Positions 1 to 9,028 of a DNA stretch of 64,000 nt are shown piece after piece. The first letter of the stretch is position 1. Every line of letters starts with the position of its first letter. The notes beneath the pieces were generated by a model. The model ran no database searches, was not told where the DNA came from, and worked only from the letters and a program-made list of their open reading frames with translations. Origin of the DNA: Streptomyces sp. NBC_00775 (lineage in GTDB: Bacteria > Actinomycetota > Actinomycetes > Streptomycetales > Streptomycetaceae); assembly GCF_036347135.1 (NCBI RefSeq), contig NZ_CP108938.1:4154001-4218000 (forward strand), written 5' to 3'. The translations under genes and the position numbers were made by a program.

Positions 1-1653
1 CTCGTCGTCCATGCCGAGCGACGGCGCCATCGGCAGCAGCCGCTGCTGGGCGACGGTCTGCGCCTCGGTGTACTTGAGGATGCCCTCGGAGCCGTGCCGG
101 CGGCCGAGGCCGGAGTCCTTCATGCCGCCCATGGGCGACTGGACGCTGCCGTACGCGGGCGCGTACCCCTCGTTGACGTTCACCGTCCCGGTGCGCAGCC
201 GGGCGGCGACCGCGCGTCCCCTCCGCCCGTCCTTCGTCCAGACGGACGAATTGAGGCCGTACGGCGTGGAGTTGGCGAGTTCGACGACCTCGTCCTCGGT
301 CTTGAAGCGGTAGAGGGAGACGACGGGCCCGAAGGTCTCCTCGGCGCAGACGGCCATGGGGGCTTCGACGCCGTCGAGGATGGTGGGCTCGAAGAAGTAC
401 GGCCCGATGTCCGGGCGGGCCACACCGCCCGCGACCACCTTGGCCCCCTTCGCCACGGCCTCCTCCACATGCCGCGTCACGGTCTCCAGCTGCCGCTCCC
501 CGACGAGCGAGCCCATGTCGGCGCCGTACGCGAGCGACGTGCCGAGCCGCATGGCCTTGGTGCGGGCGGCGAACCGCTCCGCGAACGCGTCGGCGATCGA
601 CTCGTGGACGTACAACCGCTCGATGGAGATGCAGAGTTGACCGGCGGAGGAGAAGCACGCGCGGACGGCGCCCGCGGCGGCCTTGTCGATGTCGGCGTCC
701 TCAAGGACCACCATGGCGTTCTTGCCGCCGAGTTCGAGGGAGACGCCGACGAGACGGGCGGCGGCGCCCTGCGCGACCTCGCGCCCGGTGCGGGTGGAGC
801 CGGTGAAGGAGACGTAGTCGGCGTGCTTGACGACCTCGGGGCCGACAACAGGCCCGTCCCCTATGACGACTTGGAACACCTCGGCAGGCAGCCCGGCCTC
901 GACGAGCAGGTCGCGCGCCCAGAGGGCGGTGAGGCAGGTCTCGGTGTCGGGCTTCATGACGACGGCGTTGCCGGCGACGAAGGCGGGCAGCGCGTCGCCG
1001 ACGGACAGTTCGAGGGGGTAGTTCCAGGGCGCGATCTGGCCGACGACCCCGCGCGGGTGGCGCAGCTCGGTGACCTTGGTGAGGGTCGGGACGGCGCCGG
1101 TGTGCCGCTTGGGACGGAGGTACGAGGGTGCCTTGCGCCCGTAGTGCCGCGCGGCGACGACCACGGCCTGCACTTCCTCGTGCGCGTGCAGCCGGGCCTT
1201 GCCGGTCTCCAGCTGGATGAGGTCGAGGACCTCGGCCTGGCGGGCGAGCACGAGGTCGTGGAAGCGGAGGAGCACGGCGGCACGCTGCCGCACCGGGGTG
1301 GCGCCCCAGGCGACCTGGGCGGCGCGGGCCCGCTCGAAGGCCTTGGCCACGTCCTCGGGGGTGGACTCGGGCAGATCGGCCAGCTTCTCACCGGTGAACG
1401 GCGTGTGGTTGGCGGTCCGCCCGGAACCGGCCACACCCTTGGTGAGCTGCGCGACCAGCTCGGGGGTGACCACGTCGACGGCGGTTCGGGCGCCGGCGGG
1501 GGCGGGGGCCAGCGGGTTGGTGCCGACCTTGGCGGCAGCGCCGGTGGTGGCGTCCGTGCCGTCCATGACATCCGTGGCGTCCGTGGCGTCCGTGCCGGGG
1601 GCGTCCGTACCAGCGTCTTCCTTGGCCTGCTCCGCGGCCTGCGAGTCCGTCAT
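1..1653 (-). CDS. Succinate-semialdehyde dehydrogenase (NADP+), 3' end cut off by the window
   Basis: Aldehyde dehydrogenase family enzyme oxidising succinate semialdehyde to succinate, as in the GABA shunt. 551 codons are visible and only the last few residues are missing. A Thr/Asp/Ala-rich N-terminal tail (about residues 1-55) precedes the domain. Family motifs visible: QIAPWNYP, the GSTRTGREVA cofactor loop, catalytic Glu in SLELGGKN near residue 304, catalytic Cys in SSAGQLCIS near residue 340, and EETFGPVVS. The ATG at 1653 is the first good start in this frame. The exact substrate among ALDHs is inferred from overall resemblance to the actinobacterial GabD2 type. Confidence 0.88.
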   Translation of the reverse strand, partial: MTDSQAAEQAKEDAGTDAPGTDATDATDVMDGTDATTGAAAKVGTNPLAPAPAGARTAVDVVTPELVAQLTKGVAGSGRTANHTPFTGEKLADLPESTPEDVAKAFERARAAQVAWGATPVRQRAAVLLRFHDLVLARQAEVLDLIQLETGKARLHAHEEVQAVVVAARHYGRKAPSYLRPKRHTGAVPTLTKVTELRHPRGVVGQIAPWNYPLELSVGDALPAFVAGNAVVMKPDTETCLTALWARDLLVEAGLPAEVFQVVIGDGPVVGPEVVKHADYVSFTGSTRTGREVAQGAAARLVGVSLELGGKNAMVVLEDADIDKAAAGAVRACFSSAGQLCISIERLYVHESIADAFAERFAARTKAMRLGTSLAYGADMGSLVGERQLETVTRHVEEAVAKGAKVVAGGVARPDIGPYFFEPTILDGVEAPMAVCAEETFGPVVSLYRFKTEDEVVELANSTPYGLNSSVWTKDGRRGRAVAARLRTGTVNVNEGYAPAYGSVQSPMGGMKDSGLGRRHGSEGILKYTEAQTVAQQRLLPMAPSLGMDDE

Positions 1654-1791
1654 GAGCCGCAGGGTATGCCCGACCGGCGGCTTTGGGTACCCGTCGGTAA
1701 TCGGCTTTCACCGACCGCACACACGGCGCCAGTGATCGCTGGCAACGAATGCGCTGATCAGGGCGTTGTTCGCCCGACGATCACGGGTTGA

Positions 1792-2001
1792 TCACTCCTG
1801 GACATCCACCTGGGCATCCTCCGGGACATCCACCTGGGCATCCACCTGAGCCTCACCGTCCGGGCGGGCGGCGAAACCGGAGGTGTCGAGCTCGAAGTCG
1901 AAGGGTGCGGGTACGTGGAGGGGCTTCCCGAAGGGGACGGTGGTCCGCGACCGGTTCCTGACGTCACATGCGATGGCCTTGAGCGATACAGGACTCTTCA
2001 T
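1792..2001 (-). pseudogene. Remnant of a Uma2-family (DUF820) protein C-terminus
   Basis: Short frame that carries only the end of a Uma2-type restriction-endonuclease-fold protein: TVPFGKPLHVPAPFDFELD resembles the closing strand of that family. The nuclease core is absent. It is followed by a repetitive acidic tail (AQVDVPEDAQVDVQE) built from a short DNA direct repeat at 1798-1850. The upstream part overlaps the end of the DUF4265 gene. I read it as a deletion remnant; a small real protein of unknown role is the alternative. Confidence 0.4.
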
Positions 2002-2431
2002 AGTCCCAGAGTTCGCTACTCAGTCCCGCCTCAATGAGGGTCATCACCGAACGGTATTCAACACCGGGCGGGATGTCGACGGACATCAGATCCTGCACCC
2101 TCCCCGACTCCGTCGAGCATCCCACCTCCTGAAGTTGAGCCACCAAATCTTCGATTCGCGACCGGTCGAAGAAGATGATGCGCAATGTCGAATGGCCCCG
2201 GACAGAGAGGAGTTCATCGAACTCGAACTCACCGGCGCCTCCCACGGAGTAGGAGACCAGGTCCCCTTTACTCACCCCCTGGACAAAGAACGGAATACTG
2301 ACGAGCTCGCACACCGAATCCGACAGGATGCGAGCATGGAGGACCTCTTCCGCGAAAGGCGGATATCCTTCTTCGTCCTGCTCAAGGGGGAATACCACGC
2401 GCATAAATCCGACATCCGCCGCTTCACTCAA
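1964..2431 (-). CDS. DUF4265 domain protein
   Basis: Small soluble protein of 155 residues matching the DUF4265 pattern: an N-terminal VVFPLEQDEEGYPPF stretch, then SIPFFVQGVSKGDLVSYSV, then a GHSTLRIIFFD strand. The biochemical function of the family is unknown; members are often found near toxin-immunity and other accessory genes. The gene is visibly less GC-rich than its neighbours (several A/T-ending codons), suggesting recent acquisition. It ends inside the Uma2 remnant. No signal peptide or membrane segment is visible. Confidence 0.72.
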   Translation of the reverse strand: MSEAADVGFMRVVFPLEQDEEGYPPFAEEVLHARILSDSVCELVSIPFFVQGVSKGDLVSYSVGGAGEFEFDELLSVRGHSTLRIIFFDRSRIEDLVAQLQEVGCSTESGRVQDLMSVDIPPGVEYRSVMTLIEAGLSSELWDYEESCIAQGHRM

Positions 2432-2593
2432 AGCCTGACCCCACGTTCCTGAACTACTCGCTCAACCGCGGCACAGAAGCAGACCCCGCTACCGATCGAA
2501 AAGCACCCGCACCGACCGCCCCCTGTCGCACCCACCTCCCGCCCCCTACCATCGACGCTCGCGTCAGTGTTCTCCCCAGGGGGCAGGAGAGGC

Positions 2594-3286
2594 ATGGACA
2601 ATGAGCCGCAGCGGCGGGTGCTTCGGAACACGGCTCTCTTCAAAGTTCCGGTCACCCTTCTTGGCCTGGCCGCGTTGGTGCTCGTGTGGAGCGTCGTGCG
2701 GGTCAACGTACCGGCTTCGGCTCGGGACTCCTGGCCCTGGAAGCTCGAACTGCTCGATGTCCAGTCCGCCACCACCGCCACCACCGTCACCGCCGGGCTC
2801 ATCTTCGCGCGGGCCCAATACGCCTCTGCCGTACGGCCGATGATCGGCTGGGTGGGATACGTCGTTGCGGTGTCCGAGCTCACCGAACCGCTCGCCTGGA
2901 TGGTCCGGCTGGTCAACGGGACGGGGGCGGCGGCGCAGATTCACGATCCGAAGTACCGGGTCGTCCTCCGGGGCGACCGGCAGCATGGTGCCCGGGTGGC
3001 CGCGTCCGCCTGGATGTCCCGGGACGACGCCGTCTCCGTACTGGGCGAGGCGGGGCTGGTGCACGGGGAGGACTACTCGCTGCGCTCGCTCGGGCCGTCC
3101 TTTCCGCTGTCCAACTCCAGTCAGAAGGCAGGGATACTCGCCCTCTTCACCCGTCGGGCCATGGCCGAGATCGAGGAGCTCCTGATCCAGGTGGATGCCA
3201 CGGACCAGGTCGGGGACACGCATCGGCGGGTCGTCCACTGCCTTCAGGCCGCCGTTCGGGTTCCCGCGTCTCCGACTCTGGATTGA
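2594..3286 (+). CDS. Membrane-anchored protein of unknown function
   Basis: 230-residue protein not recognised as a known family. The start chosen is the ATG at 2594, preceded by a GGAGAGG ribosome-binding sequence; an upstream ATG at 2567 lacks one. A basic N-terminus leads into a hydrophobic helix at about residues 17-38, followed by a possible second hydrophobic segment at about 55-85. The rest is hydrophilic and probably cytoplasmic or surface exposed. It is divergent from the DUF4265 gene, across a gap of about 160 bp, and part of the same accessory patch. Confidence 0.6.
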   Translation: MDNEPQRRVLRNTALFKVPVTLLGLAALVLVWSVVRVNVPASARDSWPWKLELLDVQSATTATTVTAGLIFARAQYASAVRPMIGWVGYVVAVSELTEPLAWMVRLVNGTGAAAQIHDPKYRVVLRGDRQHGARVAASAWMSRDDAVSVLGEAGLVHGEDYSLRSLGPSFPLSNSSQKAGILALFTRRAMAEIEELLIQVDATDQVGDTHRRVVHCLQAAVRVPASPTLD

Positions 3287-3333
3287 CGACCAGCCATTAC
3301 TGAGCTGCGCGCCCCCGCAGGGTGACCGACTGA

Positions 3334-3783
3334 TCAGCCGGACGGAATCGGCGCGACCGTCACCTGGCCGTCCATCAGGCACTCGATGAGGACCGGGCCG
3401 CCCAGCGGGTAGATCCAGAAGTGGGGCTCCATGCTCAGGAGTCTGCGTGCGTGGCGTACCGCCGTCTCGGCGGGAATGGTCACCGTCGGGACCCTGAGGT
3501 CTCCCCAGAAGACGGCGACGCGCCTGCCTTCCGACACGTAGGGGGTGAGCAGATCCGCCGCGATCTTCGCCCAGTCGTCCTCGTCGTCCCAGCTTCGCCG
3601 CTCGTCGTACTCGGCCGAGTCCCAGTCGAGGCCTGCGCTCACGGTGGGCGGAAACCTGTTCAGGCTCAGGGCCTCCAGCTCACGGCTCTCGGCGTGGTCC
3701 AGCTTCACGACCTGGCTGCCGTCGTCGTCGTTCGGGTCGTTCATGAAGCCCGGGAGGTAGCCCGGGCGGCTTCCGTAGGTCAT
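3334..3783 (-). CDS. Hypothetical acidic protein
   Basis: 149-residue soluble protein, rich in Asp and Glu in its first two thirds, with no signal peptide or membrane helix. I do not recognise a family. A run like DWDSAEYDERRSWDDEDDWA is followed by a more ordered C-terminal half with alternating hydrophobic strands (RRVAVFWGDLRVPTVTI). It lies 37 bp downstream of the barstar-like gene on the same strand, so the two are probably co-transcribed. Confidence 0.55.
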   Translation of the reverse strand: MTYGSRPGYLPGFMNDPNDDDGSQVVKLDHAESRELEALSLNRFPPTVSAGLDWDSAEYDERRSWDDEDDWAKIAADLLTPYVSEGRRVAVFWGDLRVPTVTIPAETAVRHARRLLSMEPHFWIYPLGGPVLIECLMDGQVTVAPIPSG

Positions 3784-3820
3784 ACGACGCCATCCCTCCT
3801 ACTGGTGGCCTGCTGGTGGC

Positions 3821-4381
3821 CTACTGGGTCACTGACACCGTCACGTACGCGCCGGACGACTCGACATCCACATCCGGCCGCACGATCCGGGAGGCGAACT
3901 CCCCCGGCGGGACATCGCGGCACACGAAGACGAAGTGCTGGGCGATCGCCGGTCTGTCGTCCCGGGAGTCGCCGTCGGCGTCCACCGCGGAGTTGGCGCG
4001 GGCGGCGGCCTGGCAGAGCACGGAGACGAAGAGCGGCAGGTGGCCGACATCGAGCAGGAGGTCGGCGTCGTCGACGACGACCGCGATGTCACGGTTCCCG
4101 TGCCAGGAGCCGTGCAGGTCATCCAGGCAGTCGACCAGGGCGTCCCAGTTGTGGCCGAAGTAGCCGGGGAACTCGAGCGAGCGGGCGAAGGCCAGGAACA
4201 GGCTCTCGGGGGTGGTCAGTTCCTCTGCGGGCAGGTGAACGACCAGACCTCCCCGCTGCTGCTCCAGTACGGCCAACTGCCGCGCCAGCACCGCGTCGCC
4301 CTCCGGGGCGAAGACAACCCACGGCTCCTCACGACGAGTGAGCTCGAACGGACTCCGGCCAGGATCGTCCAGGCGCGCCAC
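3821..4381 (-). CDS. Barstar-like protein (putative RNase inhibitor), no partner RNase nearby
   Basis: 186-residue protein with the barstar-family signature FPGYFGHNWDALVDCLDDL at about residues 95-115; barstars bind and inhibit secreted or contact-delivered ribonucleases. The frame is open back to 4552, but a GTG at 4381 has an excellent GAGGAGG Shine-Dalgarno sequence five bases upstream, and the upstream extension has a TTA codon and no family-like sequence, so 4381 is preferred. No barnase-type gene is visible in the window, so it is an orphan immunity gene or a regulator that has kept the fold. Confidence 0.72.
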   Translation of the reverse strand: MARLDDPGRSPFELTRREEPWVVFAPEGDAVLARQLAVLEQQRGGLVVHLPAEELTTPESLFLAFARSLEFPGYFGHNWDALVDCLDDLHGSWHGNRDIAVVVDDADLLLDVGHLPLFVSVLCQAAARANSAVDADGDSRDDRPAIAQHFVFVCRDVPPGEFASRIVRPDVDVESSGAYVTVSVTQ

Positions 4382-4593
4382 AGGGCCCTCCTCTATGCCG
4401 AGTCGGCGAGAGCTGGACCTTAACAACCGCCACCGGCCCGGCCGTTTGTCGCCCGTGAGCTCATGGCTTATCCACAGGTTATGTGGCACGGATCCGGTCA
4501 AGCCGGGCGTCAGGATTTTAAGAACTTGACGTTCCCTTGACCTGAGCCTCATAGTCCCCTCACCTCACGAGCATCGAAGGAACCTCCTTAAAA

Positions 4594-5427
4594 ATGAAGA
4601 GATTCGCGCTGTCGCGCACCGGCATCGCAGTGGCCGCCTCGGCCCTCTCGCTCGCCCTGGCCACCGGCTGCTCCGACAGCGGCTCAGGCGACAGCGACAA
4701 GGCCGCCGGCTCCGACAAGTCGACGGCCGCCGCGAAGGCCCTGAGCGCCTCCGAGTTGAAGAGCCGGATCATCGCGACGGGTGACGTCGACGGGTACAAG
4801 GTCGGAGCGGCGGACCAGACCGCCGGGTTCGCGTCCTCCAAGGAGGACGTCACGGTCGTGGACGAGAAGTGCGAGCCGCTCGCGTACGTCCTCACCGGGT
4901 TCGCGCCCGGCGACTCGGCCGCGTTCGTCAACCGCATGGTCTCGGAGCAGGCCGCCTCGCCCAGCGCGTCCTCCACCAAGAGCATGGAGGACATGACGGA
5001 CGAGGAGTTCGAGGAGGCGATGAAGAACATCACCGGCGCCCTCGGGCAGACGGTGACGATCGTCTCGCTCTCGTCGTACGAGGGTGAGGGCGCCCAGAAG
5101 ACCATGTCCTCGGTCTCGGACGCGATCAAGGGGTGCGCGAGCGGGTTCACGGCCACGCCGAAGGGCGGCGCGAAGGACGACGCCGAGAAGTTCACCAAGG
5201 TCGAGGCCGAGAAGGCGTCCGGGACCGGCGACGAGTCACTGGCGTTCGCGGTGACCGGCGACGCGGACGGTGACGACGTCGTCGTGCACTGCGAAGTCGT
5301 ACGCCATGGCAGCACGATCGCCACGTACTACGCCTTCAGCCTGGCGGCCTTCTCCGGCGAGGACGGCGCCGGCGACTACGAGATCCCCGCCGAGATCATC
5401 AAGGCCCAGGCCGCCAAGCTCGCCTGA
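4594..5427 (+). CDS. Secreted lipoprotein next to the kinase array
   Basis: 277-residue lipoprotein. A signal peptide ends in a lipobox LATGC (Cys at about residue 27), then a Ser/Gly/Asp-rich spacer, then a folded domain from about residue 50. It is anchored to the outer face of the membrane. The domain is not firmly recognised; it loosely resembles PknH-type extracellular sensor domains. It is convergent with the last kinase gene, and a role as accessory sensor for the kinases is only inferred from position. A purine-rich site (AAGGAACC) lies about ten bases before the ATG. Confidence 0.68.
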   Translation: MKRFALSRTGIAVAASALSLALATGCSDSGSGDSDKAAGSDKSTAAAKALSASELKSRIIATGDVDGYKVGAADQTAGFASSKEDVTVVDEKCEPLAYVLTGFAPGDSAAFVNRMVSEQAASPSASSTKSMEDMTDEEFEEAMKNITGALGQTVTIVSLSSYEGEGAQKTMSSVSDAIKGCASGFTATPKGGAKDDAEKFTKVEAEKASGTGDESLAFAVTGDADGDDVVVHCEVVRHGSTIATYYAFSLAAFSGEDGAGDYEIPAEIIKAQAAKLA

Positions 5428-5471
5428 GCCTCCACGAACAGCTCCCCCGGACAACCTCCGCGAACAGCCCC

Positions 5472-7196
5472 TCAGAGCTTGTCGATGTCCAGGTTCGCGA
5501 TCGCCGTCCTGGCGACTTCACGACCCCGTGCCGTGAAGTCGCCCTGGCCCGGGTAGCTGATCGTGAGCTTGTACATGTCGCCCGCCTTGGACTTGTAGTA
5601 GAAGATCTTCAGCTCGCGGGGGCGGGGGTTCTGGCTGTCGGTGGTCGTGTATCTCACCGTGTTCTCGGCGGACTTGTTGCCCTGGTACGTCGTGCTCCCG
5701 TTCGTGTCCGTCTTCGGGTTCCCCGGCATGCCGAGGTCGTACTCGCCGTCAGCCTTGAACGTGTCGTTGTCGGCGTACATTTCGGCCGCCGAGGAATCCT
5801 TGATGGTCTTGCTGGTGTCCTCGGCCTTCTTGGCGAGGGTCAGGCCGATCCAGATGCTGCCGCTCGGGTCGGTGTACGTGACCCAGTGGCCCTTGTCCGT
5901 CGACCGGTCCGGTGTGGACTGCTTGTAGGACGCGGGCGCCGCCAGCGTCGCGGCGACATCCTGCACGTGGTGCTTCTTCCAGCCGTCCGGCAGCGGGCCC
6001 GCGAACGGGTCCGCGATCACCAGGTACGCCGCCACCGCCGCCGCGACGACCGCCGCACCGAGCCCGAACAGGGCCTTACGGCCGACACGGAGGCCCTTGG
6101 CGCCCGGCCCCGCGAGCTGCCCTGCCGTCTGCTGCCCCTCGATCCGCACGACCTGCGTAGGCGCCGGCGCGGGCGGCTTCGCGGCGTCCTCCAGGAGGCT
6201 GCGGACCTGGCCCGCGCCGGGGCGGCGGGAGGGGTCCTTGTCCAGGAGACCGTTGATGGCCTCGGCGAGCGGGCCGCCGGCCGCCGAACCGGGCGGCGCG
6301 GGCGTGGAGTTGAGGACCGACTGGAGGGTGGCGGGCGTGTTGCTGCGGCGGAAGGGCGAGACGCCTTCGGTGGCCGTGTAGAGCACCACGCCGAGCGACC
6401 AGAGGTCGGACGCCGGTCCGGGGCGCTGACCCAACACCCTCTCGGGAGCGATGTATTCGGGTGAGCCGACGAAGCCGCCGGTGTCCGTCAGGTTCGTCTC
6501 GCCCTCGATCTGGGCGATGCCGAAGTCGGTGAGGACGACGCGGTCGTGGCGGCCGAGCAGGACGTTGTCGGGCTTGACGTCACGGTGCAGGATGCCGGCG
6601 GCGTGCGCGGCCTCCAGCGCGCCGAGCACCTCCAGACCGACACGCGCGGCCTCGCGTACGCCGAGCGTGCCCTCCTGGAGGGCGTCGCCGAGCGAGCGGC
6701 CCCGCACCAGCTCCATGACGATCCAGGGCTGTCCGTCCACGACGGCGACGTCGTGGACGTTCACGACCGCCGGGTGGTCGAGCCGCGCCGCCGCCCGCGC
6801 CTCGCGACGCATCCGCTCGAAGGCGTTGGCGCGTTCGCGCTCGGGAAGATGGTCCGGAACGCGCGGCTCCTTGACGGCGACCTCACGGTCCACCGTCTCG
6901 TCCTTGGCCCGCCAGACCGTGCCCATGCCGCCGTGGCCGAGCTTGGAGAGAAGCCGGTAGCGCCCGGCGATCAACCGCCCGGCGCCCGGCTCCTGAGCGT
7001 CCACCTGGGCATCCGTCCGCGCCTGCTGCTGCGGTACGACCTGAGTGGGCGCGGCGTACGGATTCCCCGGGTACGGGACCGCGGAAGGCTGTCCGGGACC
7101 ACCCGGCTGCTGCCCCGGCACCGCCGGACTCGGCGGTTGCAGACCAAAACTCGTCGGCTCGTCGGACCCGTAAGGGACTCCCCCGTTGTTGCTCAT
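5472..7196 (-). CDS. Transmembrane Ser/Thr protein kinase 1
   Basis: 574-residue Hanks-type kinase. A Pro/Gln-rich cytoplasmic N-terminus (residues 1-75) precedes a complete kinase domain (about 78-335): Gly loop LGHGGMGTVW, Lys in EVAVKEPR, HRDVKPDN, DFGIAQ and APERVLG. A single helix at about 372-395 exports a C-terminal domain of about 180 residues starting PLPDGWKKHH. All catalytic residues are present. It is the last gene of the five-kinase array and convergent with the lipoprotein gene. In S. coelicolor a syntenic cluster is reported to act on spore-wall synthesis proteins; extension to this strain is inference. Confidence 0.9.
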   Translation of the reverse strand: MSNNGGVPYGSDEPTSFGLQPPSPAVPGQQPGGPGQPSAVPYPGNPYAAPTQVVPQQQARTDAQVDAQEPGAGRLIAGRYRLLSKLGHGGMGTVWRAKDETVDREVAVKEPRVPDHLPERERANAFERMRREARAAARLDHPAVVNVHDVAVVDGQPWIVMELVRGRSLGDALQEGTLGVREAARVGLEVLGALEAAHAAGILHRDVKPDNVLLGRHDRVVLTDFGIAQIEGETNLTDTGGFVGSPEYIAPERVLGQRPGPASDLWSLGVVLYTATEGVSPFRRSNTPATLQSVLNSTPAPPGSAAGGPLAEAINGLLDKDPSRRPGAGQVRSLLEDAAKPPAPAPTQVVRIEGQQTAGQLAGPGAKGLRVGRKALFGLGAAVVAAAVAAYLVIADPFAGPLPDGWKKHHVQDVAATLAAPASYKQSTPDRSTDKGHWVTYTDPSGSIWIGLTLAKKAEDTSKTIKDSSAAEMYADNDTFKADGEYDLGMPGNPKTDTNGSTTYQGNKSAENTVRYTTTDSQNPRPRELKIFYYKSKAGDMYKLTISYPGQGDFTARGREVARTAIANLDIDKL

Positions 7197-7263
7197 GAGT
7201 CCATCTCTATCGCGGCAGGCGCTCCGTCATCCAGCCCCATTCCTTCGTGGTCACACACCCGTG

Positions 7264-7298
7264 ACGCACCTCGCCGCTTATGCGGTTTTTAGGTGCGT
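7264..7298. terminator. Candidate hairpin between kinase genes 2 and 1
   Basis: Outer arms ACGCACCT and AGGTGCGT (8 bp) enclose an inner CCGC-TTAT-GCGG stem followed on the plus strand by five T residues. It covers the stop codon of the upstream kinase gene. It could end that transcript, which fits reports that homologous kinase genes are transcribed separately. The T-tract is in the plus orientation, so a role for the minus-strand transcript is uncertain. Confidence 0.35.
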
Positions 7299-8962
7299 AC
7301 GAAGGTATCCACCGCCACGTCGAAGTACTCCTTCGCCTCCGTCACCTTCCCGACCGGCGCCGACACCCACACGTCGTACATCCGGCCGCCCTCCTCCCAG
7401 CAGAGGTCGTACGTGTGCCGCGCGCCCTCCGCCTTGGTGAAGCCGTTCCAGGTGAACTCCCAGAGCGCGGCGGTCTGTCCGTTGTGCGTGGTCCGCGTGA
7501 CCGTGCCGTCGCGGTAACCCGGGTTCGTGGACGGACCCTTGGCGTCCGCCCGCCGCATCACCCCGAGCGGGCCGCCCGTCTCGGGATCGGTCACCTTGAT
7601 GCCGAGACGGAAGATCTGCCCCGGTGACATGTAGAAGACCCGCTCGCCTTGCGGATCCCGCGTGAAGTCGTCGGGCACGGCGAGCGAGAACCCGTACGGG
7701 TCGTCGGCGATGCTGTAACCCGAGGGCGCCGTACGCGCGGTGGAGGTCGGACTCTGCTGCCGGGTCACGGTGACGGTGGGTCCGGGGCTCGCGGATGTCG
7801 AGGAGGACCCCGACGCACCTCCCGCCGTAGCCCTGGATGTAGACGTAGCCGTAGACCTGGACGAGGACGTGCTCGACGGGGACGGCGTACCGCCCCCACC
7901 GTCGTTCATCAGCAGCGCCGCGGCCGACACGCCCGCCCCGGCCATCGCGGCGACCAGCGCGGCGGCGACGAGGATGCCGCGCGCGGAGTGCTTCGCGGAT
8001 CGTTCCTCCACCGTGGAGGGCGAGGACGAGGCCGAGGTCGAGGACGACGGCGGTGCGGGCTTCCGCTTCGGTACGTCCCGCTGCGTGGGCGTGTACGGGG
8101 TCAGCAGCCGTGGCGTACGGCCCGTGTCCCGGAAGGCGCGCAGCATGCGCTCCGCCTCCGCCGCGTCGAGCCGCCGTTCGGGGTCGCGCTCCAACAGCCC
8201 CCGTACGACCGGCAGCAGCGGCGCGGCCTGGGCGGGTGGACGAATCTCGTCGACGACGACGGCGTGCAGGATGCCGCCCAACGAGTCGCGGCGGAAGGGC
8301 GATTCGCCGCTCAGCACGGTGCACAGCAGCGCGCCGAGCGACCACAGGTCGGACTCGGGGCCCGTCCTGACCCCGGACATCCGCTCGGGCGCGGTGTACT
8401 CGGGCGAGCCGACGAAAGCCCCGCTCTCGGTGAGCGTGGTCGCGCCCGCGACCTGGGCGATGCCGAAGTCGGTGAGGACCACGCGGTCGGTGCCCGCCTC
8501 GATCAGGACGTTGGCGGGCTTGAGGTCCCGGTGCAGGACGCCCGCGTCGTGCGCGCGGCGCAGCGCGCCGAGGAGGCCGATGCCGATGCGGGCGGCCTCA
8601 CGCGCGTCGACCGGGCCGTCGGCGGAGATCCGCTCGGCGAGCGAGCCGCCGTCGATCAGCTCCATCACGATGTACGGCCGTTCGTCGTCCACGACCACGT
8701 CGTGCACGACGATGATGTGCGGATGCCGCAGCTGCGCGACGGCGCGGGCCTCACGCAAGGTGCGGTCCCGTTGCAGCCGGGCCTCGTCCTCCGAGAGCGA
8801 GTCGTCGACCGCGAGTTCCTTCACCGCGACCCGGCGGCCGAGCAGTTGGTCGGTGGCGCGCCATACGACGCCCATGCCGCCCCGCCCGATCCTGGCCTCC
8901 AGCCGGTACCGGCCCGCGATCACACGGACGTTCTCCCCCTCGGTCCCCATGGGCCCCATCAT
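7289..8962 (-). CDS. Transmembrane Ser/Thr protein kinase 2
   Basis: 557-residue Hanks-type kinase. Kinase domain at about 14-270 with IGRGGMGVVW, Lys in RVAVKEL, HRDLKPANV, DFGIAQ and a GSPEYTAPERM activation-loop end. A Ser/Thr-rich juxtamembrane linker leads to one helix (about 328-350) and a long Ser/Thr-rich stalk, then a sensor-like domain containing YGFSLAVPDDF and ALWEFTWNG, shared with the neighbouring kinases. Catalytically complete. An in-frame ATG at 8950 is an alternative start. Confidence 0.9.
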   Translation of the reverse strand: MMGPMGTEGENVRVIAGRYRLEARIGRGGMGVVWRATDQLLGRRVAVKELAVDDSLSEDEARLQRDRTLREARAVAQLRHPHIIVVHDVVVDDERPYIVMELIDGGSLAERISADGPVDAREAARIGIGLLGALRRAHDAGVLHRDLKPANVLIEAGTDRVVLTDFGIAQVAGATTLTESGAFVGSPEYTAPERMSGVRTGPESDLWSLGALLCTVLSGESPFRRDSLGGILHAVVVDEIRPPAQAAPLLPVVRGLLERDPERRLDAAEAERMLRAFRDTGRTPRLLTPYTPTQRDVPKRKPAPPSSSTSASSSPSTVEERSAKHSARGILVAAALVAAMAGAGVSAAALLMNDGGGGTPSPSSTSSSRSTATSTSRATAGGASGSSSTSASPGPTVTVTRQQSPTSTARTAPSGYSIADDPYGFSLAVPDDFTRDPQGERVFYMSPGQIFRLGIKVTDPETGGPLGVMRRADAKGPSTNPGYRDGTVTRTTHNGQTAALWEFTWNGFTKAEGARHTYDLCWEEGGRMYDVWVSAPVGKVTEAKEYFDVAVDTFVRT

Positions 8963-9028
8963 GCCGCACCGGACGAGGACCCTCCGGACGGCAACCGGCC
9001 TAGTTGGGGGCTTCGGGCGACAGGGCTG

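Noticed and set aside
94-1791. Long plus-strand open frame opposite the succinate-semialdehyde dehydrogenase gene
   Set aside because: Composition is typical of an antisense frame in GC-rich DNA (Gly/Arg/Ala/Asp-rich, no motifs); the minus strand has clear aldehyde dehydrogenase motifs.
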